A DNA stretch of 64,000 nt from Stropharia rugosoannulata (taxonomy: Eukaryota > Basidiomycota > Agaricomycetes > Agaricales > Strophariaceae). The notes beneath the pieces are model-generated. The model was not told the origin of the DNA, ran no database searches, and was given only the letters and a program-made list of their open reading frames with translations. Location: the NCBI GenBank assembly GCA_028532985.1, contig JANCIK010000007.1:2542001-2606000 (forward strand), given 5' to 3'. Within the stretch, counting starts at the first letter, position 1, and every line of letters starts with the position of its first letter. This document shows, piece by piece, positions 18,780-30,463 of the stretch. The position numbers and the translations under genes were made by a program.

Positions 18780-19022
18780 TGTTGACAACATGTGAATGAA
18801 TACCACATATGGTAGTCGGACACAACAACGTCAAGACTCTTCTAGAGTCTTCGGATAATTTCCAATACTTACTAATAATTTTCTTGGATTAAATCATAGC
18901 ATTGATAATTATCTACGTACAGAATTTTCTAGTAAATATCTTGTACAGTATTTAAGCGCCCGTTGGGCGACCTCAATAAAGGTTGTCTTTAATTCGCCTT
19001 ACCACTGCGCCAGATTACAACA
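18780..19022 (+). repeat. 3' LTR of the Copia element
   Basis: 243 bp from TGTTGACAACA to TTACAACA. A TATTTAAG box lies near 18950 and AATAAA near 18974. The next five bases, CATAG, are the predicted target duplication. The 5' partner is outside the window. Confidence 0.8.
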
Positions 19023-22000
19023 CATAGACACGATCTGGTTGCGCAAGGCAGCGGCGCGGAGTCTGCCGGCGGACGGGCTGTCAACCATGCTGCAGGATAG
19101 CGCGGAATTGAAGGTTGAAATTGATCCTGAGCGTGCGGGGGTCATAAGCGAGAAGAGCACTAACCAATTTACTAGCTCATGCTCAAAACCAAGATTGACA
19201 AAAAAACATGATGAAAATAACAACAAGAAGGTTGTACAAGAAACAAGGACCGCATATTGCGAACCTACGACATCAAAAATAAGAATAGAACATTTAATCA
19301 CAGATGAGGTGGAAGCTGAGATATTGTCGGACATGGCTAAGCCACGGAAAGTATTCTGGGATAATCCATTATCTTCTGGAGGCTGTTCCGTGGGTGACAG
19401 GAATTCAGTGGCCTCAGACACATCTGCGTCCACTGGCTACCGCACAGCCACACCGGACGAAGTATCCAAGCCTATGAATTTCCGTGCCCTGTATCGGCGC
19501 CTGCAAGCTGACAGGCACAACCAACGATGCCAGTCAACTAGAAAAGCAGATAAACCTATGCTGGTCAACTTCGACCAGACGAGTAGTTCGAGGAAGTTAA
19601 GGCGCCGTATAGAAAAAATCGGAAAGAAATATGAGATTAAACCAGTCCACCTGAAAGCGATGGTAGACACAAAAGGCAAACAAAAGGAACGGGATGTTAT
19701 GGCGAGTCAATATGTCCTTGAGCAGCTGAGGGAGCACTGGAAAGAAGACTATGCGGACATGGTTAATGGCACTCCGGACTGTCTACCTCCGCTAAGGGAT
19801 GTCAATCACGAAATACATTTAATTGACCCAGACATATGGTATACTTATCACACTCCTCGCTGTCCCCACGCCTTGCGCGAAGAATTTTATGCTAAGTTGA
19901 ACAGATATGTGAATGCCGACTGGTGGAGAGAGTCTTCTGCCCGGCAGGCGGCGCCATTAATGTGTATCCCAAAAAAGGATGGTAAATTACGAACAGTAGT
20001 GGACTGTCGACAGAGGAATGATAACTCCATAAAGGATGTAACACCGCTCCCTGATCAGGAAATCATACAAGAAGATGTAGCCAGGGCCAGGGTATGTTCG
20101 AAAATAGACCTCACGGATGCTTATGAACAAGTACGTATCCGCCCGGAGGACGTGCCCAAGACCGCATTCAGCACAATTGCAGGAACATATGTTAGCAATA
20201 TAATGCAGCAGGGTGACTGTAATGCCCCTGCTACGTTCCAACGACTGATGACACATATATTCAGGGATTGCATTAGCAAGTTCATGCATGTGTACCTGGA
20301 CGATATATTTGTGTTTTCAAATTCTGTTGAGGATCACGAGAAACATTTGAAAATTGTGTTTGACAGACTACGACAACACAAATTGTATCTTAAATGGTCT
20401 AAATGCGAACTGTACGCTGACAAGGTGGATTGTTTGGGCCATGTAATTGACGATGAGGGTATACACCCGGACTCTGACAAGCTGGACCGTATATGCAGCT
20501 GGCAGACGCCACGTGACTACACGGACGTCCAGCGATTTGTGGGCCTCGTGAACTATGTTGCCAATTTTTTACCAAATGTTTCAACATACACTGGACTGCT
20601 GATGTCGATCACGCAAAACGGGGCACCCTTCCAATGGCGCCCGGTGCATCAGCAATGCTTTGACATGATAAAGCGGTTGTGCAATAAGACACCCATACTG
20701 CGACCCGTGAACCCCAAGTCCTCGGACCCTATATGGGTAATTTGTGATGCGTCCAAGTCAGGCATAGGCGCCATGTATGGCCAGGGTGCAACATGGCCCG
20801 AATGCCGCCCAGCAGGTTTCATGTCCCGAAAGTTCACAACGGCACAACATAATTATGCAGTGCATGAATTAGAGACTCTGGCCATCCTGGAAGCATTGTC
20901 GCGCTGGGAAGACAAGCTGATGGGTTATCCCATACATGTTATCATGGACCACAAGGCCCTGGAGTTCTTCAAGACACAAGCTACGCTTTCTGGCCGACAG
21001 TTACGCTGGATGGACTATTTATCGCAGTTCAACCTTGACATTACATATGTTAAGGGCGAACTGAATAAAGTGGCAGACTGTTTGTCGCGATATTATGAAT
21101 CGGACTCACCTGACAAACGTCACCCGGTTCACGAGTACGTGGATGTGGATATATGCCTGGATAAGGACGGTGACGACTTGCCAAAGCCCCGGTATGATGA
21201 GGTGCATTGTCATCCAGAATACCTACGGGCTGCTGAGGACATGCCTCCTGTACACCGATCTGCTTGCTTGCGACACTTGCATGACTTGGTGGAACAGCGG
21301 GTGCAGGAGGCTCAGTTACTGGAAGAACATGCTGAACCAGCGAAGGCAGGTGTCACTAATGCTCCACAGACCAGACATGTGGTGACATTGGCAGAGTCAC
21401 TGGATAGACCAGGTGGTGTGCACACTCGACCGGCTCAGCTGGATAACAGCGGCTTCTACATTAGAATCAAAAAAGGGTATCAATTGGATCCCCTTATGAA
21501 GAAGGTGTTGACTGACCCACCGAAGTACAATAGTTTTTCGGTGTCTGATGGACTTGTATTTACGGAAAATAGGCGCAAGGAGCGTGTGCTGTGCATTCCC
21601 CAGTCCTGTCGCGAGCTGATATCTTTAGTAATCAGCAAAGGACATCGGGTGGTGGGTCATTTTTCGACTGTGCAGACTGCAGACCAGATCCGCCGGTGGT
21701 ACTGGTGGCCACGCCTGGGCAGGGACGTTGAGGCATGGTGTAACACTTGTATCACCTGTCAGACCATGAAAACTAGAAATGAAAAACCAGCAGGCAAGCT
21801 TCACTCACTGCCCGTCCCGTCACGCCCATGGGAATCCATTGGTATGGATTTTATTGGACCTTTTCCTGAGTCGAAGGGCTTCAATTATGTCTGGGTTGTC
21901 ATTTGTAGACTCACAGGTATGGTGCACTTGATCCCAGTGCACACTAGTATGACGGCAATGGAGCTGTCTTGGACATTCTGCCATGAATTTGTACGTCTGC

Positions 22001-22923
22001 ATGGCCTACCAGCCTCCATCGTGAGTGATAGGGACCCCAAGTTCACGGCAGCTTGGTGGCAAGAGCTGCATCGCCTGCTTGGCATGAAGTTGTTAATGTT
22101 GACCTCATTCCATCCTCAGACAGATGGCCAGACGGAGCAGGTAAACAGGTCAATAGGCCAGATTCTGCGATCCATGGTCCAACCGGATCAACATGACTGG
22201 GCAAATTGCCTGGACATGGTGGAATTTGCAATTAACTCGAGTATATCCGAAACCACTCACCTGGCACCGTTCGAGGCCAACTATGGTTACATGCCCTACA
22301 TGCTGCGGACATTGCCTGCAACTGGTGCCCCGCGGGGCGTGCAGGAGTTTGCTCGTGCCGCACTGGAAAACATGGCTCGTGCCCATGATGCCATATTGGC
22401 GGGACGCGTGTTCCAAACAGCGAAGGCTAATGCTCGTCACAGTGAGGAGCCGGTTCTCCATGCAGGGGATCTTGTTTTCCTGTCAACAAAGAATCTGAAC
22501 TTACCCAAGGGCCGCGCCCGTAAACTTTGTCCTAAATTCATAGGGCCCTACAGAATACTGGAAGCATACTCGGATAAGTCTACATACAAACTGGACTTAC
22601 CTCCCAGCCTGGCCCGCAGGCGCATTCACCCGACGTTTCACGTGTCGCTGTTACGACCGTATGTCGCTTCGTCTGATGATGTGTTCCCGGGCAGGCTGTT
22701 GCCTGAACCCTATGACTTTGGGGCAAGTGCCGACCAAGAATGGTATGTTGACGATATAGTAGGCCATCAGTGGAAGGGAAAGTCGCTTGAATATGAGGTC
22801 AGGTGGTCGCAAGGAGACACCATGTGGGAGCCGAGCAGCGAGTGCGACCAGTTGGCAGTGCTCGACCGGTATCTTGCACTTCATAATGTAGACACTCCCT
22901 CTCGCCTTCTGAGACGCCACTAA
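19023..22923 (+). CDS. Chromovirus (Ty3/Gypsy) pol, 5' truncated at the Copia junction
   Basis: The open frame runs from the Copia LTR edge to TAA at 22923, about 1300 aa, with no ATG near the start. Gag and the protease DSG motif are not visible. RT has KIDLTDAYEQVRI and the YLDD box near 20295. RNase H has VICDASKSGIGAMYGQ. The integrase zinc finger is HFSTVQT then CNTCITC (about 21660-21760). The catalytic triad is seen in GMDFIGPF, SDRDPKF and QTDGQTEQVNRS. GPYRILEAYSDKSTYKL fits the GPY/F module. The C-terminus is a chromodomain (WYVDDIVGHQWKGKSLEYEV, then MWEPSSEC). Such chromodomains steer integration to heterochromatin. The enzyme part looks intact, so the truncation is best explained by insertion, not decay. 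Confidence 0.93.
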
Positions 22924-23344
22924 ATAGTATGGGCGACAATGGACCTACATAACCGGGCCAAGCCAAGTCTAGGCATGGCTTGGCGCCGAGACAAAGTACG
23001 GACTTACCAGAATATTGAAACATGCTCTGACATCATGGGTGACTGAAACGGTTTGCCCTCTTCCTACTGTCATTCTTGCCCACTACCTGAAAAATTCTAT
23101 GAACCAATGTATATGCATGCTCAGTCAGGCCACGTTCAGGGGACGGCTACCCCACATGGCCGCGCGCCCGCCTTTGGTGAGAGTCTTGTTGGGCTCTCAT
23201 GAGGGGGGGAGAGAGATATTGACATGAAAAGACATTAAAGGTCCACAAAGGAATGCATGCAATCAGGCAGCTGTTGCCCCTTATCACGGCCAAGCACGCC
23301 AGGATTGGTTACCGTATGACGAGACGGAAGCACCTGATGGCGGG
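22924..23344. other. 3' region of the chromovirus with a candidate polypurine tract
   Basis: About 420 nt without a supported gene. ATGAGGGGGGGAGAGAGA near 23199-23216, followed by ATATTGACATG, resembles a polypurine tract and LTR start, but no partner LTR is in the window. From about 23240 the frame of the next ORF is already open. Confidence 0.4.
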
Positions 23345-25090
23345 ATGCCGCCCATGGCGGACCTGATGAAAAAACCAAAGCAAGAACCGACGAAAAAGAA
23401 AGCTAGATCGAAGAAGAAGCCAGAAAACAAACCGGACTTAGTCCACCCACCAGAGGTTATTCTTGAATTAAAGCCCATCAGCACAAAGGACGATGGATCT
23501 CCACCCATGTTCGATAAGAGCGAGCAAGTGGACCTGCTCCGACAAGTGATACAACGCGTGGGTGAGCGACTGGCGGGACAACTCCCAGAAAACGACGCCA
23601 GTGACTATATCAAACCTGGGGCTAACCTGTCGGAGGCCATCGATAGAGAATATTTCGACTATGATAAAGACACACTTCCACCTCGACAAGATGAATCAGA
23701 AGCATACCGGATCCGACGGACACAGATCAATGTCGAAATCTGGAAAAGAGCCGAGCGAAGGTACCAAGCGGAACTAGAAGCGTTAAAACGAGAATGGGCC
23801 ACCGCCAACGGAATGATAGTAGTAAACGGCGTACCGGAACGGCCCAACCATCTCAACTACGTCGCCTACTTGTGGTCAGCCACGTTTTGGTACGAAGACA
23901 CAAACACTATGTTCTATGGCGATCATGTAAAGGACACAATAGAGTTTTTGCGACGCAAACGAGGACCTATGACGTTCCCTACCCTGACAAACGACGCTGT
24001 ATATAGGGTAGCGCCTGAAGGGTTTCCAAGAAGCAACTTTGAATTGGACCGGCTGATAAGGGTCCATCAGAGCACAAACCTTGAGGACGCTCATATTATC
24101 GGTGCGCATATCATCCTACGCGCCTTTTATCTATCATCTATGCGCATCGACCCAGGATGGCGCGATCAACCAATGACAGCTATCACCAACCCTGAGGTAT
24201 ACGATCCTACGTACACCCCGGAGTGTGTAGCGTCCGTAGACGTAGATAAACTCCCAGACATCATGTCACCAACACGAGGAAGCAAAGTGACTATGCCTGA
24301 CCAGAAGTTCGATATAGCAGCGTGGGCGCGGTTTTTCATTCAGCACCACACCCTGGGAACGGAAAACGAGATATACGGGATAGTGATGGACTACGGAGCC
24401 CGGATCAGACTCGAAACGGTATTTGCGTCCCGTCTGATTCGCCTCATTGGCCCTGCAACACCCAAGGCACGAACCACCTTTGCGACCAAGTTTGCTTATA
24501 TTGCAGCAAGACCCCACTTCTTTGCGGAAAAGATAGCGGAGCACGATGCGCTGTACCCGGGCAAACCATACTCCGAGGTCGTAGGACCACCATATGCCTT
24601 CAAGGTGTCGACTATCGATGAGGTCAATTACAAGAATACGACTGAAGACGACGTGTACAGGTTCCTAATCGATATAGGAATGCCTATCAACGTCATGAAT
24701 CATTGCTATATGTTCGGGAGACAATACCTGGACCAGACGTTCTACAGCTTGGGGCGAGCGGAAGACAGCCGCGCTGTAGACAACGACCGCATAAAGCGAT
24801 TGCGACAGTATGGTATACCACCGAGCCTCGCTGGATGGACAGGTTGGTACGCACCGTCCAACGAAGATTTACGCCGCCTACGCTTCCAGTATCACGAGAA
24901 ACCCAACAACTACAACCTTGATAGTCTGCACTGGACGAAATACGGCGGAAACACGAATCCTTCCGTACTGGCCAACCGGGCAGATACGGCTGAGGACGAA
25001 TTTATCCCGCCCCGTGGGATGAGAATGCAACCGAAGATCGTGTTCCGGGTTTGTCCATGGAAGTTGACCCAGTCATGGAAGGCGACTTGA
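23345..25090 (+). CDS. Unknown 581-aa protein, probably retroelement-borne
   Basis: I do not recognise this ORF. The first ATG is at 23345, but the frame is open and protein-like for about 35 codons upstream (QARQDWLPYDETEAPDGG), so the start may be earlier, spliced or cut off. The first 40 residues are very basic (KKPKQEPTKKKARSKKKPENK). A charged helical part follows (about 60-160), then a globular-looking region rich in aromatic residues (YVAYLWSATFWYEDTNTMFYG; DIAAWARFFIQHHT). No zinc knuckle, protease, RT or integrase motif is seen. It ends 182 nt before an apparent polypurine tract and LTR (25263 onward), so it may be the last ORF of an LTR element or the only gene of a non-autonomous one. 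A domesticated or host gene is also possible. Confidence 0.6.
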   Translation: MPPMADLMKKPKQEPTKKKARSKKKPENKPDLVHPPEVILELKPISTKDDGSPPMFDKSEQVDLLRQVIQRVGERLAGQLPENDASDYIKPGANLSEAIDREYFDYDKDTLPPRQDESEAYRIRRTQINVEIWKRAERRYQAELEALKREWATANGMIVVNGVPERPNHLNYVAYLWSATFWYEDTNTMFYGDHVKDTIEFLRRKRGPMTFPTLTNDAVYRVAPEGFPRSNFELDRLIRVHQSTNLEDAHIIGAHIILRAFYLSSMRIDPGWRDQPMTAITNPEVYDPTYTPECVASVDVDKLPDIMSPTRGSKVTMPDQKFDIAAWARFFIQHHTLGTENEIYGIVMDYGARIRLETVFASRLIRLIGPATPKARTTFATKFAYIAARPHFFAEKIAEHDALYPGKPYSEVVGPPYAFKVSTIDEVNYKNTTEDDVYRFLIDIGMPINVMNHCYMFGRQYLDQTFYSLGRAEDSRAVDNDRIKRLRQYGIPPSLAGWTGWYAPSNEDLRRLRFQYHEKPNNYNLDSLHWTKYGGNTNPSVLANRADTAEDEFIPPRGMRMQPKIVFRVCPWKLTQSWKAT

Positions 25091-25262
25091 TATAACGTAT
25101 GCTCTACGTTATTTCCACCCGAAACAATAACCGGACTACCCCGTTTATAGTTGCTGGTAATGATACTTGATACGACGTCGGGTACATTACATCTAAATAA
25201 CTTACACTCTCTTGTAATCTCAATCTTATGTCATTCTTTTGTAAGATTGGGGACCAATCTCA

Positions 25263-25440
25263 TCGGGGGGTGTGTAACAGGGACATCACCTCGATGTACC
25301 ATTATTTACTTATATTTAATAGTATGTAGTATCGCCTTTACACCGTTGGGTATAAAAGGCGTCGACTACCGAGATATCGGTAGTCCTTTCTTACATACCT
25401 ACACGTAACTTCCAATATAGAGATTTGGCAGGTTACTTCG
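25263..25440 (+). repeat. LTR-like start after a polypurine tract; right end uncertain
   Basis: TCGGGGGGTG is followed by TGTAACAGGGAC (25273). A TATA box TATAAAAGG is at 25351-25359, and a 9-bp hairpin GACTACCGA/TCGGTAGTC at 25364-25385 could lie in the R region. No second copy and no clear CA end were found, so the end given is a guess. Confidence 0.5.
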
Positions 25441-26410
25441 TGTGACTAAGGGACTACGAGCGGATACAACCGCTTCACTCACAGGAGCCGAGGCGATGTC
25501 CGGGAGTATCTGCCATATGCATTTGGATGTACGTCTCTGTTGAAAATGCGGTACACTCTCTTAGGCCAGGTGAAAGAGGCTATATTTGAAACATATCTTG
25601 AAGAATTATCCTTCAGAGGGGCTGTTAAAAGAATAACATTGTGCCGCATTGTGGATCTTATAAATGGTGTTGTGCAAGATTAGAATCCGATCCCGAATCG
25701 ACTGACGGAGGGGAGCGACCATGGAACCGGCGCTCGCTTATTAGCAGACGCATAATACTCGGGACCCTGCATACACTGCTTTGTTCCGTTCTCCCACCAC
25801 TCCTCTCTATTCGGGTAAGTATGCTACATACATCCGTCCAGAAACATATATAAGCAGTACCACTAACTAGTACTCGTTTATCCAGCTCTGTGGTCTGCTC
25901 TACTCTGCTCTCCTCTTCTCAATGACCACGGCGCGCTTGCACTGGTTTGTTCAGTCAAACATATTGTTTGCAGTGCCGAGGACAGAGGGGCGAGGTTTGA
26001 GCGGTTCGGGCATGCCACTGAGGGACTAGAACAGGTGTACGAGAGATAAGTGAATGTGAACATGTTCGTTGAATACCTGTACTGACCTGCCTGTCCGCTA
26101 TGTTTTCAAGTCACGGACGTTGTGCGCATCCACCACGTTAACGGATGGGGATATGCAGAAGCCGCGTCGTACGCTTTGCGAGCTGCAAGATGGCGTGTAA
26201 GTGATCCCAGTTTCTAGTCTTCATGAAAAGAACTGACATACCTTGAGACCCCGCGTGACAGGCAACCCCGGATTCGCAAGGACGACTCCATTGTTCTGTC
26301 CAGGTGCGCCAGTGGGGGAGGGTACATTGATGACCTGGCTCGCCAGTGTATTGGCATGAGAGGGGGAAGTAAGTGAATCTCAGGAGAGAAATTGAACTGA
26401 CGTACATATC
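25441..26410. other. Unassigned stretch with intron-like signals
   Basis: About 970 nt with no ORF that I can support. Several GTAAGT...AG stretches occur (for example a GTAAGT near 25815 with CTAAC and CCAG near 25866-25885, and GTAAGTGATCCC near 26198), resembling the borders seen in the R1 repeats that follow. Confidence 0.35.
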
Positions 26411-26930
26411 TTATTTCATGGCGAGTAATAGCCGTACATCCCAATATAATTATTCACTGACCTGAACCGGAGCGTCCGGATCTTCTGCTTTAGGTTCATG
26501 GATGCAGCCTCCGCAGGCACAGCATCCCATGGACGTTGCGCTGTCCCCACGGTCGAGGTGGACTGAGCTCGGAGCGTGCGTGCCATATAGCAACGGTGGG
26601 GCACACACTGTACCTTTCACGGAAAACAGAGACTAGAGCTGGTTAGTGTAAGTACATCAGATCTTGGCTTGCTCACTTTGCAGATCGTTATTGCAGCGCT
26701 TCGATTCGTGAGCTCAAGTATAAGCTAGTTTCTCGGATGCGCCAGGCCACGAACGTTGCTCTGTTTCAACAGTCGAGGTAGACCGAGCTGAGAGTACTGC
26801 TACGCGCTGTGCGCACTCGTTCTCTGGAGATGGAGTAAACCAATGATGTAAGTATAGTAAAATTATGTATTTACCTGGTTCACTCACCTTGCAGGCTGTT
26901 ATTTCGGCGCCTCGGTGGCTCATGCTCGGA
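26410..26930 (+). repeat. R1 repeat unit, copy 1 (intron-like modules)
   Basis: Two homologous modules of about 200 nt are bordered by intron-like segments. GTAAGTACATC...TTTGCAG lies at about 26647-26683 and GTAAGTATAG...CTTGCAG at about 26848-26894. Further copies lie at 36040-36545 (minus), 50260-50780 and 59365-59880. No conserved ORF. Confidence 0.6.
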
Positions 26931-28249
26931 TTAATTGAGGCAGTGACGGCTTCCTCTTGACGGATGTTTGTTGGCATGAATGGCGAGGTCGCTGAGACGC
27001 CCGTGTGCACGTCGCAACACGTTCGTCTTTTAGATTCGCATACATGATCAAGCTGATTGAGTACAGAGATTACCGTGAGGCTCACCCATCTACGCAAGAA
27101 GACGATAAAGGGCGAACGAGTACTTTTGCTGCACTGCGTCTGAAGATTTGAAGGGCGGAGTTGCAGACGGTGCTGGGGATCAGTCAGGATCAGTCTAGCT
27201 TTGCGGTTCTGCTGATTCATGGTTGATTATCGATTATCAATTAGGTGGCACTGCAGGGAAGCCGCGCCTGCTTTCAGCTTCCGTGCATCCCCGCGGCCCT
27301 CGGAGCCCGTCCCATTGGCTTGCCTTGGGCAGCGTCGACTTACCACCTGCCCCGGCCCGTCTCCTTTACATCCGTGCGTCCGTGCGCTGGCTCAGCGGTT
27401 GCAGCGGCTGCCCATCGTGATGCCGTCATATCAATATTGCGGCCATCCACACAGGCTACTGGGCGGCCTCGTGAGCTGGCCCTTTGTGCCCGTCCTCGGT
27501 GCTCTGCCGACTTTCTCGCCCCGGCACCGTCTGCCACGTTCTTAGCTCTCACTCTCGCTCTCACGTCCCTTCTTTCTCAGTACTGTAAGCTTGCTCCTGG
27601 CCAGAACGCACACACCCGCTGTGGCATCTCGGAGCATGAAGACTCGATTTTTTGAACGTTCGGAAAACACTGTTCCGCGATGGATTGGCAATTGCAAGGT
27701 ACAACAATACTTGGGGCGACATTTTCTTGAGCTGGATGCCCCACGGCAAGCGCATTCTCGTGCAGACAAAGGAAATGCCGCTGGCAAAGGGAAGATAAGT
27801 GGTTCATTCGCACTCACCACGTTGCCGCTGCAGATAAAATGCACCGGGAAAATTTAACCTTGTTATTTGGACGTCTGTCAACGCTGTTAAACGAGCACCC
27901 ATATCAGTAAAACATTCCAGTCAATGCCTTGCGGCGAGCAGACATGCACCAGGAGGAGGAGTGAATGACACCGTCACGAGGGATGAGTAGCGCGCATGCG
28001 GTGCGATAATCCAGGTACGCCCCATTGTTTCTATATCGTGTTTCACAGAGAAACTACCCCTTTCAGTGGTACACGTTCCAACACCTGAATGTAAGAAGAA
28101 TTTTAACTTTTGAATGCCCCACAAATGCGTTGCCGTGCCCAGCCCCGTAACATCTCCAGGACGACGGCTACGCCATGCAATACGATGTAAAGCAATCCAT
28201 AATCCATTTCAAATCGCCTCCGGAACCTGTTCGCTCGCCCTGCAACTAT
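26931..28249. other. Unassigned stretch containing one R2 repeat
   Basis: No supported gene. The GC-rich part at about 27255-27430 is a copy of the R2 dispersed repeat. The 136-codon and 108-codon frames here lie inside that repeat and are not conserved. Confidence 0.4.
27255..27430 (+). repeat. R2 dispersed repeat, copy 1
   Basis: Shares the CCCGCGGCCCTCGGAGCC core and the CATCCGTGCGTCCGTGCGCT segment with copies near 35080-35290 (same strand) and, reversed, near 45925-46025, 46800-46935, 49690-49960, 51655-51750 and 60690-60920. Confidence 0.6.
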
Positions 28250-30087
28250 GCGCGCACTATGCAGATGCTGCTCCTGCTCCTGCATTACCATGGCAGTACA
28301 GTCCCCTGCTACGCCGCCACGCCGCCTTGTGTTGGCATTGTGTGGTACGTGTTTACCTACTTGACTCTCTTCCGTCGTGGTCACGGGTCCGCTCGGCGAT
28401 TTCCCTGGTAAAAATTAGACCGCGCACCTCGGAGAGCTAGACATGCGAATATAGGCAGCATAGTGCACGCGGACGCGGACGGAGCGGGCGACGGAAAAGG
28501 CAGGGCACCAAAACGGAAAAGGCGGGCGCGAAGATGGGGCATATAGCGGCGCACGGGGGATGATATGCATGGACTCTGGAGGGTGCGAGGTTGGGCTTGG
28601 GATTGGGATGGCTCTGAAGGGGCAGAGGGATGCGGGATGAGCGATGAGCGAGGGGGGAACTTGAAGCCAAACAAGATCGCCAACCCAGTGACAGCGGGAC
28701 AGAGTGTGGGCACGGCGTAGTTCGCGCAGATGCACAAGGGATCTGAGAGGGTGCCAGTACGGCGTGAGCGCTTGAGCAGGTGAGTGTGGGGTGCATGTGG
28801 TGCGGTGTGCTGGGAATGCAATGTATGCCAGAGGCCCACTCGTGTGATGTCTCGGTCACCGGCACCGGTACAGCTCTGCATGGGGGAGAGGCATTGGTGT
28901 CGGGAACGGACGGGCACGGGGTGTTAAGCTTGGACAGAGGCAGGGGCCTCGAACATAATACGTGCTGCTTGAATGTAATGCGCGGGATCTTGATCCTAAG
29001 CGTGGGGTTTGAAAGTGGGACTGGGCGCATGTGCATGAGCCTGTAGATTACATTGGGACTGGGGACCCGGGACGCGGATGGGCCGGGGGCGGACCATGGA
29101 TCGCCAGATACAGGATGGCTGTATGATGTGTACTGAAGGTGGGGAGCAGAATGCACGGGAGACCATTGGCCATGGCTGGGTTCATGTACACGCGTAGGCA
29201 GATGGTATTATTAAACAACACAATGCGCGGGAGCCTGGGCTCGGGCACTGTAGGCGTGGAGGTAATAGGACCGAGATGCAGGACAGTTTGTAGGTACCCC
29301 ATGTAGTCCGCGCATATGCGGTCCAATATGTGACGCGCGTCTATGCTAGCCAGCTAGGTGAGCAGTAAGCCAAGCTATTGCATAAAGTCCAGACTGGCAC
29401 GGGTACGCACTGGGGCTGCAGTGTGCAAACAACGGCTGTATGCGCTGTGGACGATGGTTGCTGAGCTGAGGAAGTCAGCGCCGTAGTCAGCGTAGCCTAG
29501 ACAATGGAACAGCATGAGGGCGGGAGCTGGGTGATGCGTCAAAGATGCATACACTACTAGGATCAGTTATGTGCTTGGAGGGAAGCCGCCTGGACGACTC
29601 ATTGCGTCTTGCCGGCTGCCTACCTGCGCCTGGCTTGTGCAGATCATCGGGGCCCTCCGCCATTGCATCATGCACCAAGTGACAAAAGTAAGTACTAAGC
29701 CCCGCCTGCCACTTGAGTCCTAGCATAGCTATCATACAACTTTGATGCACCACTGACCTGCTCAAAGGTTCAAGAATGTTATAAAAAAATCTATTTCAGA
29801 TCCGTCCTTCCGTCCGTCCGTTAATATTGACCACTGGCATCACGCGTCGGATCGTAAACAAGCAGTGACTCTCTCAAGTTTCATTTTATCGAGCTTGTAA
29901 CCCACCTTGAACTCATACTGCACATGTTACACTATCTTCAATGTATGCATAAATATTCACACCACACCTCTTCAAACAACCATCGTTCTGCCCGAATCTG
30001 ACCAGCAACGGCTCAGCAACAGTGAACTAAATCTCAAGTACACATGTTTGTGAATGTACGACTCTATGACATGTCTAGGTCCAGATT

Positions 30088-30273
30088 CTACAGCTCGGGC
30101 TTCTTGAACTTACCGAAGTCATGCATTGTATCCGCGAATCTTGTGAATACATTCCAGCAGTCCCTTGTATTGAATCCCCACTGATATATAATTCCTGCAT
30201 TTCTAGCGCGCTTCGTGACGAGCAACATGGCTCGCATGGTAATGCAGACATGGGCATCAGAGGCAAGACTCTT
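30088..30273 (-). pseudogene. Remnant of the conserved 61-codon ORF downstream of HET copy 1
   Basis: Encodes the same residues as the ORFs at 39349-39534 and 56412-56597 (VCITMR, RNAGIIYQWGF, FTRFADTMHDFGKFKKPEL), but the ATG has become AAG. Function unknown. Confidence 0.5.
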
Positions 30274-30463
30274 AGATCGACCTACCAGGAGAGCAGGAGA
30301 GCGGAGGGTTGAGACAGATTGAGAGGTATGCTGCCCCGGCCCCTTCTTGACACCTCATCCGGTCCCCACCCACCCGCAACCTCTGGTGCTTATGAGCCGC
30401 TGTACATGTATGGAAGTCATATATTACATTACAAGTATCCACACTAGAATTGACCATACACTG

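Larger units (their letters stand above)
14036..19022 (+). mobile_element. Ty1/Copia retrotransposon, 5' part cut off by G1, itself carrying a nested element
   Basis: Gag-pre-integrase, integrase, reverse transcriptase and RNase H are found in the Copia order, followed by a polypurine tract (18771-18779) and a 243-bp LTR (18780-19022, TGTTGACAACA to TTACAACA). The gag region and 5' LTR are missing on the left, where G1 begins. A gag-only element is inserted at 15131-16699. Confidence 0.88.

Noticed and set aside
28437..29156. Long minus-strand frame (239 codons) in the HET module
   Set aside because: Rich in Pro/Ser/His/Arg in GC-rich DNA; the frame is broken in the equivalent parts of the other two module copies and no motif is seen.
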